Source of the DNA: Treponema sp.
Lineage (GTDB): Bacteria; Spirochaetota; Spirochaetia; Treponematales; Breznakiellaceae
Direction: 5' to 3'
NCBI GenBank assembly: GCA_031255615.1
Contig: JAIRSD010000164.1
Coordinates: 1-18,947 of the forward strand
DNA length: 18,947 nt
The first letter of the stretch is position 1. Each line of letters opens with the position of its first letter. Positions 1 through 8,416 of this stretch are shown here, piece by piece. A program made the position numbers and the translations under genes. A model generated the notes under the pieces. That model searched no databases and was not told the DNA's origin. It saw only the letters and a list, made by a program, of their open reading frames with translations.

Positions 1-87
1 AAACAACCTTCCCGGTTCCCGCCCTTCATGCACCTCCGCTGTAAACATCCGCGCAATCCGCGGACAGAAACAACCGCCCCCCGCCTT

Positions 88-495
88 TCAGTCTATCCCC
101 TTGCTTTTCAGATAGGCCCCTATCCGCGAATCCTGGGTTTTGATATGGGCGACAAGCCAGTCCCCCACCAGGGTCTTAATGTCGTTGAACAACTCGTCGG
201 AAGCCCCCTTCATAATAAGCCGAATTTGCAGATCCCGCACATTTTTTTTACAAATCTCGTGGAGTTTTTTGTGGTTTTCATAATCCGGGTATTCGTATTT
301 TTTTTGAAGCCGCTCCTCATCAAAAAAATGTTTAATCGTATAATCATTCAGAAAATCCAGACTTTTTCTCAATTCCTGAAAGGGCCTCTTGTCTTCGCGG
401 ACTTTCAGAAAACTGTTAAGCGCTTCGATTAAGTGTTTGTGCTGGTCGTCAATCAGCTGGTTCCCGACTTCCAGACTCTTGTCCCATGCGTACAT
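88..495 (-). CDS. Bacteriohemerythrin, 135 aa
   Basis: A soluble four-helix-bundle protein that binds O2 at a non-haem di-iron centre. All seven expected iron ligands are visible: H19, H56, E60 (in HFFDE), H75, H79 (HKKLH), H117 and D122 (WLVAHIKTQD). The length is normal for a single-domain bacteriohemerythrin and there is no signal peptide or fused receptor, so it probably acts in the cytoplasm as an O2 sensor, store or scavenger; such proteins are common in microaerophilic and anaerobic motile bacteria. The ATG at 495 is preferred over an upstream in-frame TTG at 516, because a perfect AGGAGG (502-507) lies six bases before the ATG and inside the longer reading frame. The gene stands alone, with a promoter-like sequence upstream on the same strand. 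Function in this organism is inferred from the family. Confidence 0.93.
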   Translation of the reverse strand: MYAWDKSLEVGNQLIDDQHKHLIEALNSFLKVREDKRPFQELRKSLDFLNDYTIKHFFDEERLQKKYEYPDYENHKKLHEICKKNVRDLQIRLIMKGASDELFNDIKTLVGDWLVAHIKTQDSRIGAYLKSKGID

Positions 496-533
496 CCTCC
501 GCCTCCTGAATTTCAAGTGTGGATCATGATACC

Positions 534-562
534 AGCATAGGAAACCGGGAACGAAAAAACAA
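534..562 (-). promoter_or_regulatory. Probable sigma70-type promoter of the hemerythrin gene
   Basis: Read on the minus strand, TTGTTT (557-562) and TATGCT (534-539) are separated by exactly 17 bases. Transcription would start near 527, giving a leader of about 30 bases that contains the AGGAGG site. The -35 box matches the consensus only in TTG; a second -10-like TATCAT lies just downstream. Confidence 0.42.
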
Positions 563-1324
563 GGCCCCGCGCCGGGAATTGCGGGATTCCCGCTTTGGAA
601 AACGCCCCGCGTCGAGCCGCGTTCCGGGCGCGTTTTTTACGGCCCCGCCGCGGCGCCCCTCGCAAAAGGGCGCGTTTTGCCGCGCTCCGCCGCCCCCTGT
701 CCCCAATGACGGGCCCCTCGGGAATCCCCGGCCGGGCCCCCTCCAAAGCCGGACGGATCCTGGAACGGGGCGGCTATAAGCGGAGTCTAACAAATGTGGC
801 CGGGCCCCGCCGCGGCCGGGGGAATCGGGCCGGGGAAGGAGGGGATCCCCCGGCAAACCCGGAATCCCCGCCGCCGCCGGCATCAAAAAAGAAGAAAAAG
901 ATTCTTCCCGGCCCTGTTTTTGCTTTGATCGAAGGGGAATCGGCGTTCCCTCCCCCCAAAAAAGACCCGACTCCCCCAAATCGGGGCGAAAATCCCCCCA
1001 ATCCCCTGCTGCCGCCCTGGCGGAGGGCCTTGTCTTCGAAAAATCCCCGTTTTTCGGACCCTCCCGGCGGCCCTGATTCCCCGGCAGCCGTGTTTTTTCC
1101 CCGACTCTTGCCGTGGAAGGGGTAAAATTCCCGGCTCTCCGCCCTTTTCTGCACGGCGGCGGCCCCGTAGATTCTCCCGATTCCGCCCCAAGCGGGGCTT
1201 CCCGGACCGATTCCGGAAAGTCCCGCGCCCCCCTTTACCGGGATGATTTTTTCAAGTAAAGTAGCCCCAGTTGTCGGCGTGTGTTTAGAAAGGCTCCCCA
1301 ATAAGGAGCAATGTACCGTTTGTC

Positions 1325-1352
1325 TTGTCCTGCTTGCCGCCCGTGCTACTAT
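1325..1352 (+). promoter_or_regulatory. Possible promoter of the cyclase operon
   Basis: TTGTCC (1325-1330) and TACTAT (1347-1352) are 16 bases apart, each matching four of six consensus bases. Transcription would start near 1359, leaving a leader of about 110 bases before the cyclase ATG. It is the best candidate I can find upstream of 1468, but it is a weak match in a G+C-rich stretch. Confidence 0.35.
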
Positions 1353-1467
1353 CCCCCGCCCCGGAGGACTCCGCCGTCTCCGGGAAAGGGAAGCCCTGCG
1401 GTGTCCTCGCGCCGGCCTCACCGGGAAAACGGTCTTCGATACTGGTGAATGATAAGGGGTTGATTGC

Positions 1468-4236
1468 ATGAAAGCGAACCGAAAAGCAGCTTTTCTTTTC
1501 ATTTTCGCCACCATTGTCTTTTTTGTTTCTCTAATATTCTGCGTAATATTCATGGACTATATAGGGAAGCCTGCCCTTCAAAGCACCGATAATTTCATCG
1601 CCCCCCTGTCGGCAAAATACGAAAAAGACGGAAATATCTACGTCATTGACGACGGTTCTTTCCGCATTGTTTCCATGGCCCCCGACGGAGCCGTCAACTA
1701 TACCATCACGATAAAAAGGTTCAGCGAATATGTAAAAATGTACGATTTCGCCGTTGATGAACACGGCAACCTCTACGTCTACCTTATGGAATCGGAATAC
1801 GATGCCTATCTGACAAAGCGGGACATTATCCGGGTGTACGACAGCTACGGCAGATTCCAGAAAGAAATTTTATCCATTGAATATACGGAAAATTCGGAAG
1901 AGCGCCCCCACATTTTCCCCCAAATCGGTTCCCTGCGCTGCGACGACGGATACCTTACTTTCTCAAGAGTCCAGCGGGATCGGGTGTACCTTTATTCGTG
2001 GGACATCTACCGGGAAGAACTGAGCTCGTCGGTCTTTATGGAGAATGTGGCGGATTATTCAATCGCCCGGCTGACGCTGCGGAATTTAAACAATTTTATT
2101 TATACCACCCGGGAGGGGGGCATTTACGAGGTCAGGAACGGCGGCCCCTCCGTACTGCGGGGGAGCTTTACCTTTACCCAGGACGACGGGGGCATCATTC
2201 CCTGGAATCTCGATTACGGGAACAGGGAAGACATTGTCTTTTTTGACATGATTTCAGGGGAGATTTACCTTATCGACGGCGGCGGTTCCGTCAGAAAAGC
2301 CCTCCCGGAATATTTCTTCAACAGCCTGCTTGAGGCGGGGGTGCATCCCACCCTGACGGGATTCGGATTCTCCGGGGATCGCTTTGCCGGGGTATACGGG
2401 GACGTTCTGTGGTATTACGACGGCTCCGAATTCAGAACCTACGAGGACGGCATCGCCATCCCCTTGAGGGAACGGGTGCTGATCCTGCTGGTGCAGATTT
2501 TCTTTATCCTCGGCATTGCGGCCCTGGGGACTCTGATCTACGTTTTCTTTATCAAAATTCTCGACCGCTTTGTCTCGATTGTCATAAAACAGATTATCGC
2601 CATTATTCCCTTTACCATTGCCGGTTTTATCATCGTCTATGTAGCGACCTTTGAGATGATGATAACCCGGATAGACCGTGAAATTTTCAATCAACTGCTG
2701 ATTCTGGCCCAGACGGGGGCGGCGATGATAGACGGGGACGATGTCGATTCCCTGCAGAGCAACGGGGACTATCAGACCGAAGCGTACAAGAGGGTGTCCC
2801 GGACAATAAAAGAGGTCGTCGGCGACAACAGGGACGATTGGAACAAGGTGTACTATTCAGCCGTTTACAAGGTCATAGGGGATACTGAATATTCCATCAT
2901 GAATTCCAGCGACGAATGGAATATATTCCGCCCCTACGGATACCTGAGCATCGACGAAGGAACCCCCGAATATGAGCTTATCAACAACGGCAGGATATTC
3001 GTCAACACCATTAACTACAACGACGGCCACTGGGCCTACTCCAACGCGCCGATTTACAACAGATGGGGGGAATTTTGCGGCATCTTTGAAATAGGCATTG
3101 ATTTAATCAGTTATACCATCACGAATTTGAAACAGAGCAGGCAGATCGCCCTGATCACCGCCCTCGTCTGTCTGTGCATCATCGTAGTAATAATCGTCAT
3201 CATGGGGATAATCGTCCGCCAGTTGGCGTCAATGGCGAAGGTATTGGCCGCCGTCGGCAGGGGGGACTACGAAGTCCGTGTGGATTACCACGGCAGAGAC
3301 GAACTGGGCAATGTCTCCAGCGGTCTTAACAGCATGGCAACCGAACTGGAAAATCAATTCCAGCAGATAAGCATGTTGAACGAATCGACCATCCGTTTTG
3401 TGCCGGTGCAGTTTATGCAGCATCTGGGAGTGCGGGACATTACGAAACTGAATTTGGGAGACAGCGTTCAGCGGGACATGACGGTTCTTTTCTTCGACAT
3501 CCGGTCTTTTTCGATCAATTCAGAAATGATGTCAACGGCTGAGAATTTTTCCTTTATCAACAGAATCCTCTCCGCTTCGGGGCCGATCATCCGCAAACAT
3601 AACGGCTTTGTGGACAAGTACATCGGCGACGCGGTGATGGCGATTTTTCCCGTTGCCAGCGACGCGGTCCGGGCGGGAATCGAAATATACCATTCGCTGG
3701 TTCTGAACAGGGAAACGAGGATCACCATAGGCGGCGACGGAATCAACATCGGCATCGGCATACATACCGGTTCGGTGATGATGGGCATCATCGGAGAGGA
3801 GGAGCGGATTTCCAGTACGGTTATCTCCCAAAACGTAAACATGGCGTCCCGGATGGAATCCCTGACCAAGCAGGTAAAGGCCGGCATGCTGATTACCAGA
3901 GACACCATGAACCAAATTCCTTCCGGCAGGACGGAATTCAACTGCCGGTTTATCGGCATGATCAAGGCGGCGGGGCTGAATACGGCGGTAGGGGTATTTG
4001 ACATGCTTGACGCCCTGCCCAGCAAAATTCGGGCGAGGCGCATCGCGACAAGGCAGGTCTTTGAATCGGGAATCAGGCTGTACCACACAAAAGACTACCA
4101 GAACGCCCGCAGGCGTTTTGAAAAAGTGGTGGAGGCGGATCCTGATGATGTATGCGCCGCTTATTTTCTTACGGAGACCGAACGGAGAATTAAAGATCCA
4201 AGTCAACAGAGTATATTTATTTTCGATAGAAAATAA
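1468..4236 (+). CDS. Receptor-type class III adenylate cyclase with propeller-like, Cache-like, HAMP and TPR parts, 922 aa
   Basis: A membrane receptor that probably makes cAMP. Order of parts: N-terminal membrane helix (about 8-30); an extracytoplasmic region of repeated beta-rich units (about 35-330, propeller-like, e.g. DGNIYVID and HGNLYVYL); two helices (about 336-362 and 371-395); a second extracytoplasmic Cache-like domain (about 396-558); a helix (561-585); HAMP (about 583-635, with RDELG); the class III cyclase domain (about 665-850); and a C-terminal TPR-like segment (about 870-915). Both metal aspartates are present, D677 (FFDIRSF) and D721 (DKYIGD). The substrate pair K717 and T784 is of the adenylate-specifying kind, and transition-state residues N791 and R795 are in place, so an active adenylate rather than guanylate cyclase is expected. 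The ATG follows an AAGGGG-like site. First gene of a three-gene operon; its extracytoplasmic region is paralogous to that of the third gene. Confidence 0.93.
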   Translation: MKANRKAAFLFIFATIVFFVSLIFCVIFMDYIGKPALQSTDNFIAPLSAKYEKDGNIYVIDDGSFRIVSMAPDGAVNYTITIKRFSEYVKMYDFAVDEHGNLYVYLMESEYDAYLTKRDIIRVYDSYGRFQKEILSIEYTENSEERPHIFPQIGSLRCDDGYLTFSRVQRDRVYLYSWDIYREELSSSVFMENVADYSIARLTLRNLNNFIYTTREGGIYEVRNGGPSVLRGSFTFTQDDGGIIPWNLDYGNREDIVFFDMISGEIYLIDGGGSVRKALPEYFFNSLLEAGVHPTLTGFGFSGDRFAGVYGDVLWYYDGSEFRTYEDGIAIPLRERVLILLVQIFFILGIAALGTLIYVFFIKILDRFVSIVIKQIIAIIPFTIAGFIIVYVATFEMMITRIDREIFNQLLILAQTGAAMIDGDDVDSLQSNGDYQTEAYKRVSRTIKEVVGDNRDDWNKVYYSAVYKVIGDTEYSIMNSSDEWNIFRPYGYLSIDEGTPEYELINNGRIFVNTINYNDGHWAYSNAPIYNRWGEFCGIFEIGIDLISYTITNLKQSRQIALITALVCLCIIVVIIVIMGIIVRQLASMAKVLAAVGRGDYEVRVDYHGRDELGNVSSGLNSMATELENQFQQISMLNESTIRFVPVQFMQHLGVRDITKLNLGDSVQRDMTVLFFDIRSFSINSEMMSTAENFSFINRILSASGPIIRKHNGFVDKYIGDAVMAIFPVASDAVRAGIEIYHSLVLNRETRITIGGDGINIGIGIHTGSVMMGIIGEEERISSTVISQNVNMASRMESLTKQVKAGMLITRDTMNQIPSGRTEFNCRFIGMIKAAGLNTAVGVFDMLDALPSKIRARRIATRQVFESGIRLYHTKDYQNARRRFEKVVEADPDDVCAAYFLTETERRIKDPSQQSIFIFDRK

Positions 4237-4256
4237 CCGGGGTAAGGAAAATTTTG

Positions 4257-5204
4257 ATGAACAACGAACATGCTATCGCTTACAATTTCTTCAAGCAAGA
4301 GGGTTTTGCGCCTACAGGCCGGGACAGTTATCCGGTATTTAGAAAATATGAATCTTCCAGCCCCCTTGCGGCAATGACTTCGACGCTCATCGCAATTTGG
4401 TCGTGTAAATTCAACGGACTCTACAAAATCATTTCAGGGTATCTTTGCAGCGTACATTTCTTCGACGGCAAATTGGTCTATTTTGTGGTGCATCGCCCCC
4501 CCCCGGACTGCGGCGTGTGTCCGCTGGGAAAGATTATTGACGCCCTCTACGAGCTTTGCATGAGGGTAAAGCTGCCTTGTCTGGTGATAAGATTTGTCGA
4601 TGAATCCCAGCTTGATGATTTTAAAGGCGTCGCCGGCTACCGGATCACGGTGGAACAGACGGACGACGACAGTGAATATATTTTTACCCCCCAGGATCTG
4701 CTGAATCTGGAGGGAAGCGTCAATCTCAACAAACGAAAACGGCTGCGGAAATGCATCAACGACCCGGCTATCTCGATCGTTCCCCTTTCAAAGGACAATG
4801 TCGCTATATGCCGGGAAATAGAGGCTGAATGGTGCAAAGGACGGGACTGCGTCTTCTGCGAATCCTTTACCGGATGTGAAAAAGAAGCCCTTGAAATTAT
4901 GATAAGCCTTTTTGACGAAACAATTTACCAGGGGCTTCTTATGTACGAGGGAGACAAGCCGATAGGATATATTATAACCGAACTTGCGGACGCCAATATC
5001 GCGTATCTCTACCTTGGCAAGGTAAACAGGCAGAATTATTTCGTGTATCTTCTCTATAAAATAACCGACATGTATTTTCGGGATGTGGATTATATCAATA
5101 TTGATGAGGATCTCGGCAATACGGGGCTGCGGATGTTCAAGAGCCATCTGGGGACCTATACACAATGGCGGAAACATATCTTGTATTATGATAAACAGGA
5201 GTAA
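4257..5204 (+). CDS. DUF2156 / phosphatidylglycerol lysyltransferase C-terminal-like protein, 315 aa
   Basis: A soluble protein resembling DUF2156, the tandem GNAT-fold domain that in MprF transfers an aminoacyl group from tRNA to a membrane lipid. The family signature is visible at about 139-165: SEYIF, then DLLNLEG, then a basic KRKRLRK stretch. It is followed by EAEWCKGRDC (about 189-198) and a C-terminal acyltransferase-like half ending in YLYLGKVNRQN and INIDEDLGN. There is no signal peptide or membrane helix, so unlike MprF it has no flippase part of its own. Cysteines C193, C198, C201 and C207 cluster. I prefer ATG 4257 over TTG 4254 because AAGGA (4244-4248) is eight bases upstream of the ATG. 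It starts 20 bases after the cyclase stop, and the next gene's ribosome site runs up to its stop codon, so translation is probably coupled. Stand-alone members have no settled function; the donor and acceptor are unknown. Confidence 0.8.
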   Translation: MNNEHAIAYNFFKQEGFAPTGRDSYPVFRKYESSSPLAAMTSTLIAIWSCKFNGLYKIISGYLCSVHFFDGKLVYFVVHRPPPDCGVCPLGKIIDALYELCMRVKLPCLVIRFVDESQLDDFKGVAGYRITVEQTDDDSEYIFTPQDLLNLEGSVNLNKRKRLRKCINDPAISIVPLSKDNVAICREIEAEWCKGRDCVFCESFTGCEKEALEIMISLFDETIYQGLLMYEGDKPIGYIITELADANIAYLYLGKVNRQNYFVYLLYKITDMYFRDVDYINIDEDLGNTGLRMFKSHLGTYTQWRKHILYYDKQE

Positions 5205-5210
5205 CATATC

Positions 5211-8200
5211 ATGAAAGGGACCAACGGTATCATGGAAAGAATGAAGGAAGTCATAGGGAAAGTTAACGGCCTCATGGAGAATGAAAAAAGACGCAGGATA
5301 CTTTTCCTTATACCGGCCGTATGCGCGGCGCTGTCGTTCTTTCTGTTTATGAACAAGAAAAACATACAGTTTCCAATCCGGCTGGACGCTATTTCTGTCG
5401 ATCTGCCTACCTATGCCGGGGGAAACCAGTCGCGGACGGCCATGATCTTCGAGAATGTCGAGAAGTCCGTCATTGTCTTTGATTCAACCCGAAGGTTGGA
5501 ATACAAGCTGGACGCGAAACAGGGGGGCGGTTCTTCTTTTTCAAACGCCAAATTTGTGGAAATTGACACGGCGAATAATTTGTATGTCCTGGATACCTAT
5601 TTTGCCGGCACCTTTAACGAAAATACCGAGCGGGTGATCAAATATTCCCCGAACGGAAAATATTTGGAAGAACTCTACGCCTGCCGCTACATCAACGAGG
5701 ATTTTATCATAACCAAAGGGAAAATGGGCGGCATGGCCTGGTTTGGGGGGTTCCTCTATCTGATCCGCATGGAACATAACGGGGTATACCTGGAAAGGGT
5801 GCCGACCGAATCCCCCGGAGATGTCGAACAGATTCTCTTTCTTGACTATCCCAACGCGCTGCGGGATTTAATCTACTTTCACATAAACGCCGATAAACAG
5901 AGATTCGTGGTTACCACCAAGGGCGGGGAGATACGGCAGTACGATTTTGGCGGCAGCCTTGTCTACAGGCGGGACGCGGAAGACGGGCAGACGCTGCCCT
6001 GGACCGCGGTATCGGATGACCGCAATAACATCATCTACGCGGACATTTTTACGGGGTCCCTCGTCCATGTTGATACCGTTACCGGGAAAGCTGAACCTCT
6101 GTATACCGTATCCGGGGATAATACTCCCTACAGCCGGATCAATTACAGCAACGGGACTCTTTTTGCCAGTTCCTATGAAAATGTACTTAAAAGGACCGAC
6201 GACGGCGCAACCGAAATTCTGGATTCCTATTTTTATCCGTCTTCTCTCATACAGCTAAAAATATTGCTGTTTATCTCCATCATTCTGGATATCATTGCCG
6301 CCCTGGGAACCCTGGGGCTGATGGCATATTTCCTGCGGAAATGGACGATGGGAGAATCGCTCAAGCGGATATTTCTTTCGACCATTTGTATCGGCTTTGG
6401 CGCCATTATTACCGCCATCCTCATCATCAACGAAATGACCACCTTCCACAAGGAAGATACCTTTACCGGACTGGAAAATGTCTCCCGCCTTATCGCCATG
6501 TCCCTTATTGATACGGATGTCTTTGATTCTCTGGAATATCCGTCCCAGTACAACAATGAAGACTATCTGAAACTCAAGGATTCCCTTAAAGATCTGTTTT
6601 CGGGAACCCGTTTTGAGGGAGAGCATGTGTATCAGATCATATATGTAGTGCGGGATAATACCGTCCTTGTCATGTACGATCTGGAAAACTCCGTCGGGAT
6701 CTGTTATCCCTACGCGGACTATGAGGGCAGCGTCTATCAGGAAGTAATGGAATCCGGGGAATACGCCCGGGTAACCGGTTCCGTCGATTACGAGGGAAGC
6801 TGGATGTTTGTGTGCGGCCCCATATTCGACCGGGGGGGGAATACGATTGGCATAATCGAGACCGGCTACGACTGGCAGATGGTGGAAAGACAGACCAGCT
6901 CTATGATCATACAGATTATCCTTATCGTCGTCGCCGCCGCTATCGCGTTCCTTCTGATCGTCATCGAGGCCATCCTGATTTTGGAAGCCTACAGGAAAAA
7001 AAAAGAAGACGCCAAAGAGAATAAAGATCCGGTCTTTTATCCGGAGCTTCTGCGGGCGGTTATTTTCTTTCTTTTCGTCGCGTTTAATCTGGCGACCGCC
7101 ATGCTTCCCATGTACGCGGCGAACCTGTATGTACCGATTTTTGGTCTTCCCCGCGAGCTGGTCATCACCTTCCCCATTATTTCCGACACGATTTTCGCCG
7201 CCCTTGCCCTGTTGATTGTCCCTGGTCTGATTGACAAGATGGGGCTTAGGAAAATAATTTTTATCGCCGCGATCTTTACTTCCGTTGGCTGTCTGCTCTG
7301 CTTTGTGGCCGATAATACAATCTATTTAACCATCGCCTATGCGTTAACGGGTTTTTCGGGAGGGGCCATTCTCCTGTCGATCAATACAATCATCGGCGCC
7401 CAGAAAAGAATGGAGGATGTAAACAACGGTTTTGCCCATTTTAACGCATCCTACCTCGCGGGTGCAAACGTGGGCGTCGTTTTTGGTTCCGTCCTGGCCC
7501 AGTTTTTCCCCTACCGCACCGTATATCTTTTTTCCACGCTGGTTTCCATCATACTTCTGGTCATTATCGCGTTTTCCGTCCGTTCAAATAACCTGAAACA
7601 GATATATGATGTCAGCATCATGGTAGAGAAACGAAAGTATACGACGATCAAATTCATCTGGAATCCCATTGTTCTTGCCGCCCTGTTCCTGCTGATTATG
7701 CCTTATGTAACGTCTTTAAGTTTTACCGGTTATTTCATGCCCGTATACGGAATTGAAAACGGCCTGCGGGAATCCAACATTGGGCAGCTTATCCTGTTGA
7801 ACGGGTTGTTCGCGATTCTTTTTGGTACGTCCCTCTGCGAATATGTTTCGGAAAAACTGCCCCTGATGCTTATCATCATACTGTCCCTGGCGGTGAACGC
7901 GGGAGCCATTTACCTGTTTTCCCTTAACATCTCCCTGGAAATGCTAATCATCGTTACCGTCATTCTTGCCATCGTCAACATTTTCGCCCTTACGAATATC
8001 CAGACATATTACGCATCCCTGTACCGGAACACCAGGATCTTGCCCTCCAGGGCCCTGGGCATTTATTCGGCGGTCGAGAACCTGTCATTGGCGGCGGGTC
8101 CAATCGTTTTCAGCTATATTGTGGCCGAAAACATCGTCCTGGGGATGAGGATGCTCGCGATAGTTCTGGCGGCCTCCCTCCTGATCTTTGTTTTCATTTC

Positions 8201-8255
8201 GAAGGTCTTTAATTCACGCAAGCCTCAGGGGAGGGCCCCCGCCGCCGCGAAATAA
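5211..8255 (+). CDS. Sensor-transporter fusion: propeller-like and Cache-like extracytoplasmic domains joined to a 12-helix MFS transporter, 1014 aa
   Basis: The first half repeats the layout of the upstream cyclase: N-terminal helix (30-47), a propeller-like region (about 60-345), helices at 350-375 and 387-408, a Cache-like domain (about 409-560) and a helix (565-590). Where the cyclase has HAMP and a catalytic domain, this protein has a full major facilitator (about 608-1003). Twelve hydrophobic helices can be counted, and the loop between the second and third carries MFS motif A as GLIDKMGLRK. Similarity to the cyclase sensor is visible, e.g. TTKGGEI against TTREGGI, LPW against IPW, and GPIFDRGG against APIYNRWG before a shared IGIIE/CGIFE strand. 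AGGAG (5197-5201) nine bases before the ATG touches the preceding stop, so it is co-translated with the DUF2156 gene. The substrate cannot be read from sequence. Direct ligand gating of transport, or flipping of a lipid made by its neighbour, are inferences. Confidence 0.9.
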   Translation: MKGTNGIMERMKEVIGKVNGLMENEKRRRILFLIPAVCAALSFFLFMNKKNIQFPIRLDAISVDLPTYAGGNQSRTAMIFENVEKSVIVFDSTRRLEYKLDAKQGGGSSFSNAKFVEIDTANNLYVLDTYFAGTFNENTERVIKYSPNGKYLEELYACRYINEDFIITKGKMGGMAWFGGFLYLIRMEHNGVYLERVPTESPGDVEQILFLDYPNALRDLIYFHINADKQRFVVTTKGGEIRQYDFGGSLVYRRDAEDGQTLPWTAVSDDRNNIIYADIFTGSLVHVDTVTGKAEPLYTVSGDNTPYSRINYSNGTLFASSYENVLKRTDDGATEILDSYFYPSSLIQLKILLFISIILDIIAALGTLGLMAYFLRKWTMGESLKRIFLSTICIGFGAIITAILIINEMTTFHKEDTFTGLENVSRLIAMSLIDTDVFDSLEYPSQYNNEDYLKLKDSLKDLFSGTRFEGEHVYQIIYVVRDNTVLVMYDLENSVGICYPYADYEGSVYQEVMESGEYARVTGSVDYEGSWMFVCGPIFDRGGNTIGIIETGYDWQMVERQTSSMIIQIILIVVAAAIAFLLIVIEAILILEAYRKKKEDAKENKDPVFYPELLRAVIFFLFVAFNLATAMLPMYAANLYVPIFGLPRELVITFPIISDTIFAALALLIVPGLIDKMGLRKIIFIAAIFTSVGCLLCFVADNTIYLTIAYALTGFSGGAILLSINTIIGAQKRMEDVNNGFAHFNASYLAGANVGVVFGSVLAQFFPYRTVYLFSTLVSIILLVIIAFSVRSNNLKQIYDVSIMVEKRKYTTIKFIWNPIVLAALFLLIMPYVTSLSFTGYFMPVYGIENGLRESNIGQLILLNGLFAILFGTSLCEYVSEKLPLMLIIILSLAVNAGAIYLFSLNISLEMLIIVTVILAIVNIFALTNIQTYYASLYRNTRILPSRALGIYSAVENLSLAAGPIVFSYIVAENIVLGMRMLAIVLAASLLIFVFISKVFNSRKPQGRAPAAAK

Positions 8256-8340
8256 GGCGGGGAAGTCCCCGCCAGGGGCGGTCCCGGTTCTCCGGGCCCT
8301 GCCCCGGCGGCCCTGGCAGCCTCCTTGAGCTTTTTTTGAG
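8256..8340 (+). terminator. Hairpin-rich region ending the cyclase operon
   Basis: Immediately after the stop codon comes a perfect 7-bp hairpin (GGCGGGG 8256-8262, CCCCGCC 8267-8273). A larger imperfect one follows at about 8274-8307, with CCCGG/CCGGG around a TTCT loop and GGGGC/GCCCC at the base. A run of seven T lies about 25 bases further on, near 8331-8338. The T-run is too far from the stem for a textbook intrinsic terminator, so the role is only likely. Confidence 0.35.
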
Positions 8341-8399
8341 TCCCCGCCTCCCGACCGCCGCGCGGAGGGGGGCGGGGATATTCCATGAAAGGCCCCTCA

Positions 8400-8405
8400 T
8401 ATACT
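8400..8405 (+). promoter_or_regulatory. -10 box (TATACT) close to the XRE-cupin start
   Basis: TATACT lies 11 bases before the ATG, so a transcript using it would begin near 8412 with a leader of only about five bases. No Shine-Dalgarno sequence is visible in front of this ATG, which fits near-leaderless translation. No good -35 box is found at the usual distance, so this is a weak call. Confidence 0.3.
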
Positions 8406-8416
8406 ATGATAGCTCC

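Larger units (their letters stand above)
496..1467. other. Long gene-poor G+C-rich intergenic region
   Basis: About 970 bases separate the hemerythrin start from the cyclase start. The open frames here are Arg/Pro/Gly-rich, overlap each other on both strands, lack usable ribosome binding sites and resemble no protein family I know, so I call none of them. The region carries the hemerythrin promoter at its left end and a likely operon promoter near 1325-1352. Between 948 and 1006 the plus strand has six C-runs of three to six bases, that is G-runs on the minus strand. No clear copy of the hairpin repeat found elsewhere in the window is present. Confidence 0.6.

Noticed and set aside
1311..1448. 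Small 45-codon frame beginning MYRLSCPACRPC with AAGGAG just upstream
   Set aside because: The AAGGAG is only two bases from the ATG, too close for normal use; the product after the Cys motif is low-complexity Pro/Arg, and the probable operon promoter lies inside it.
513..1553. Several overlapping open frames of 77 to 259 codons on both strands
   Set aside because: Products are Arg/Pro/Gly-rich, overlap one another, have no ribosome sites or family resemblance, and are expected by chance in G+C-rich DNA where stop codons are rare.
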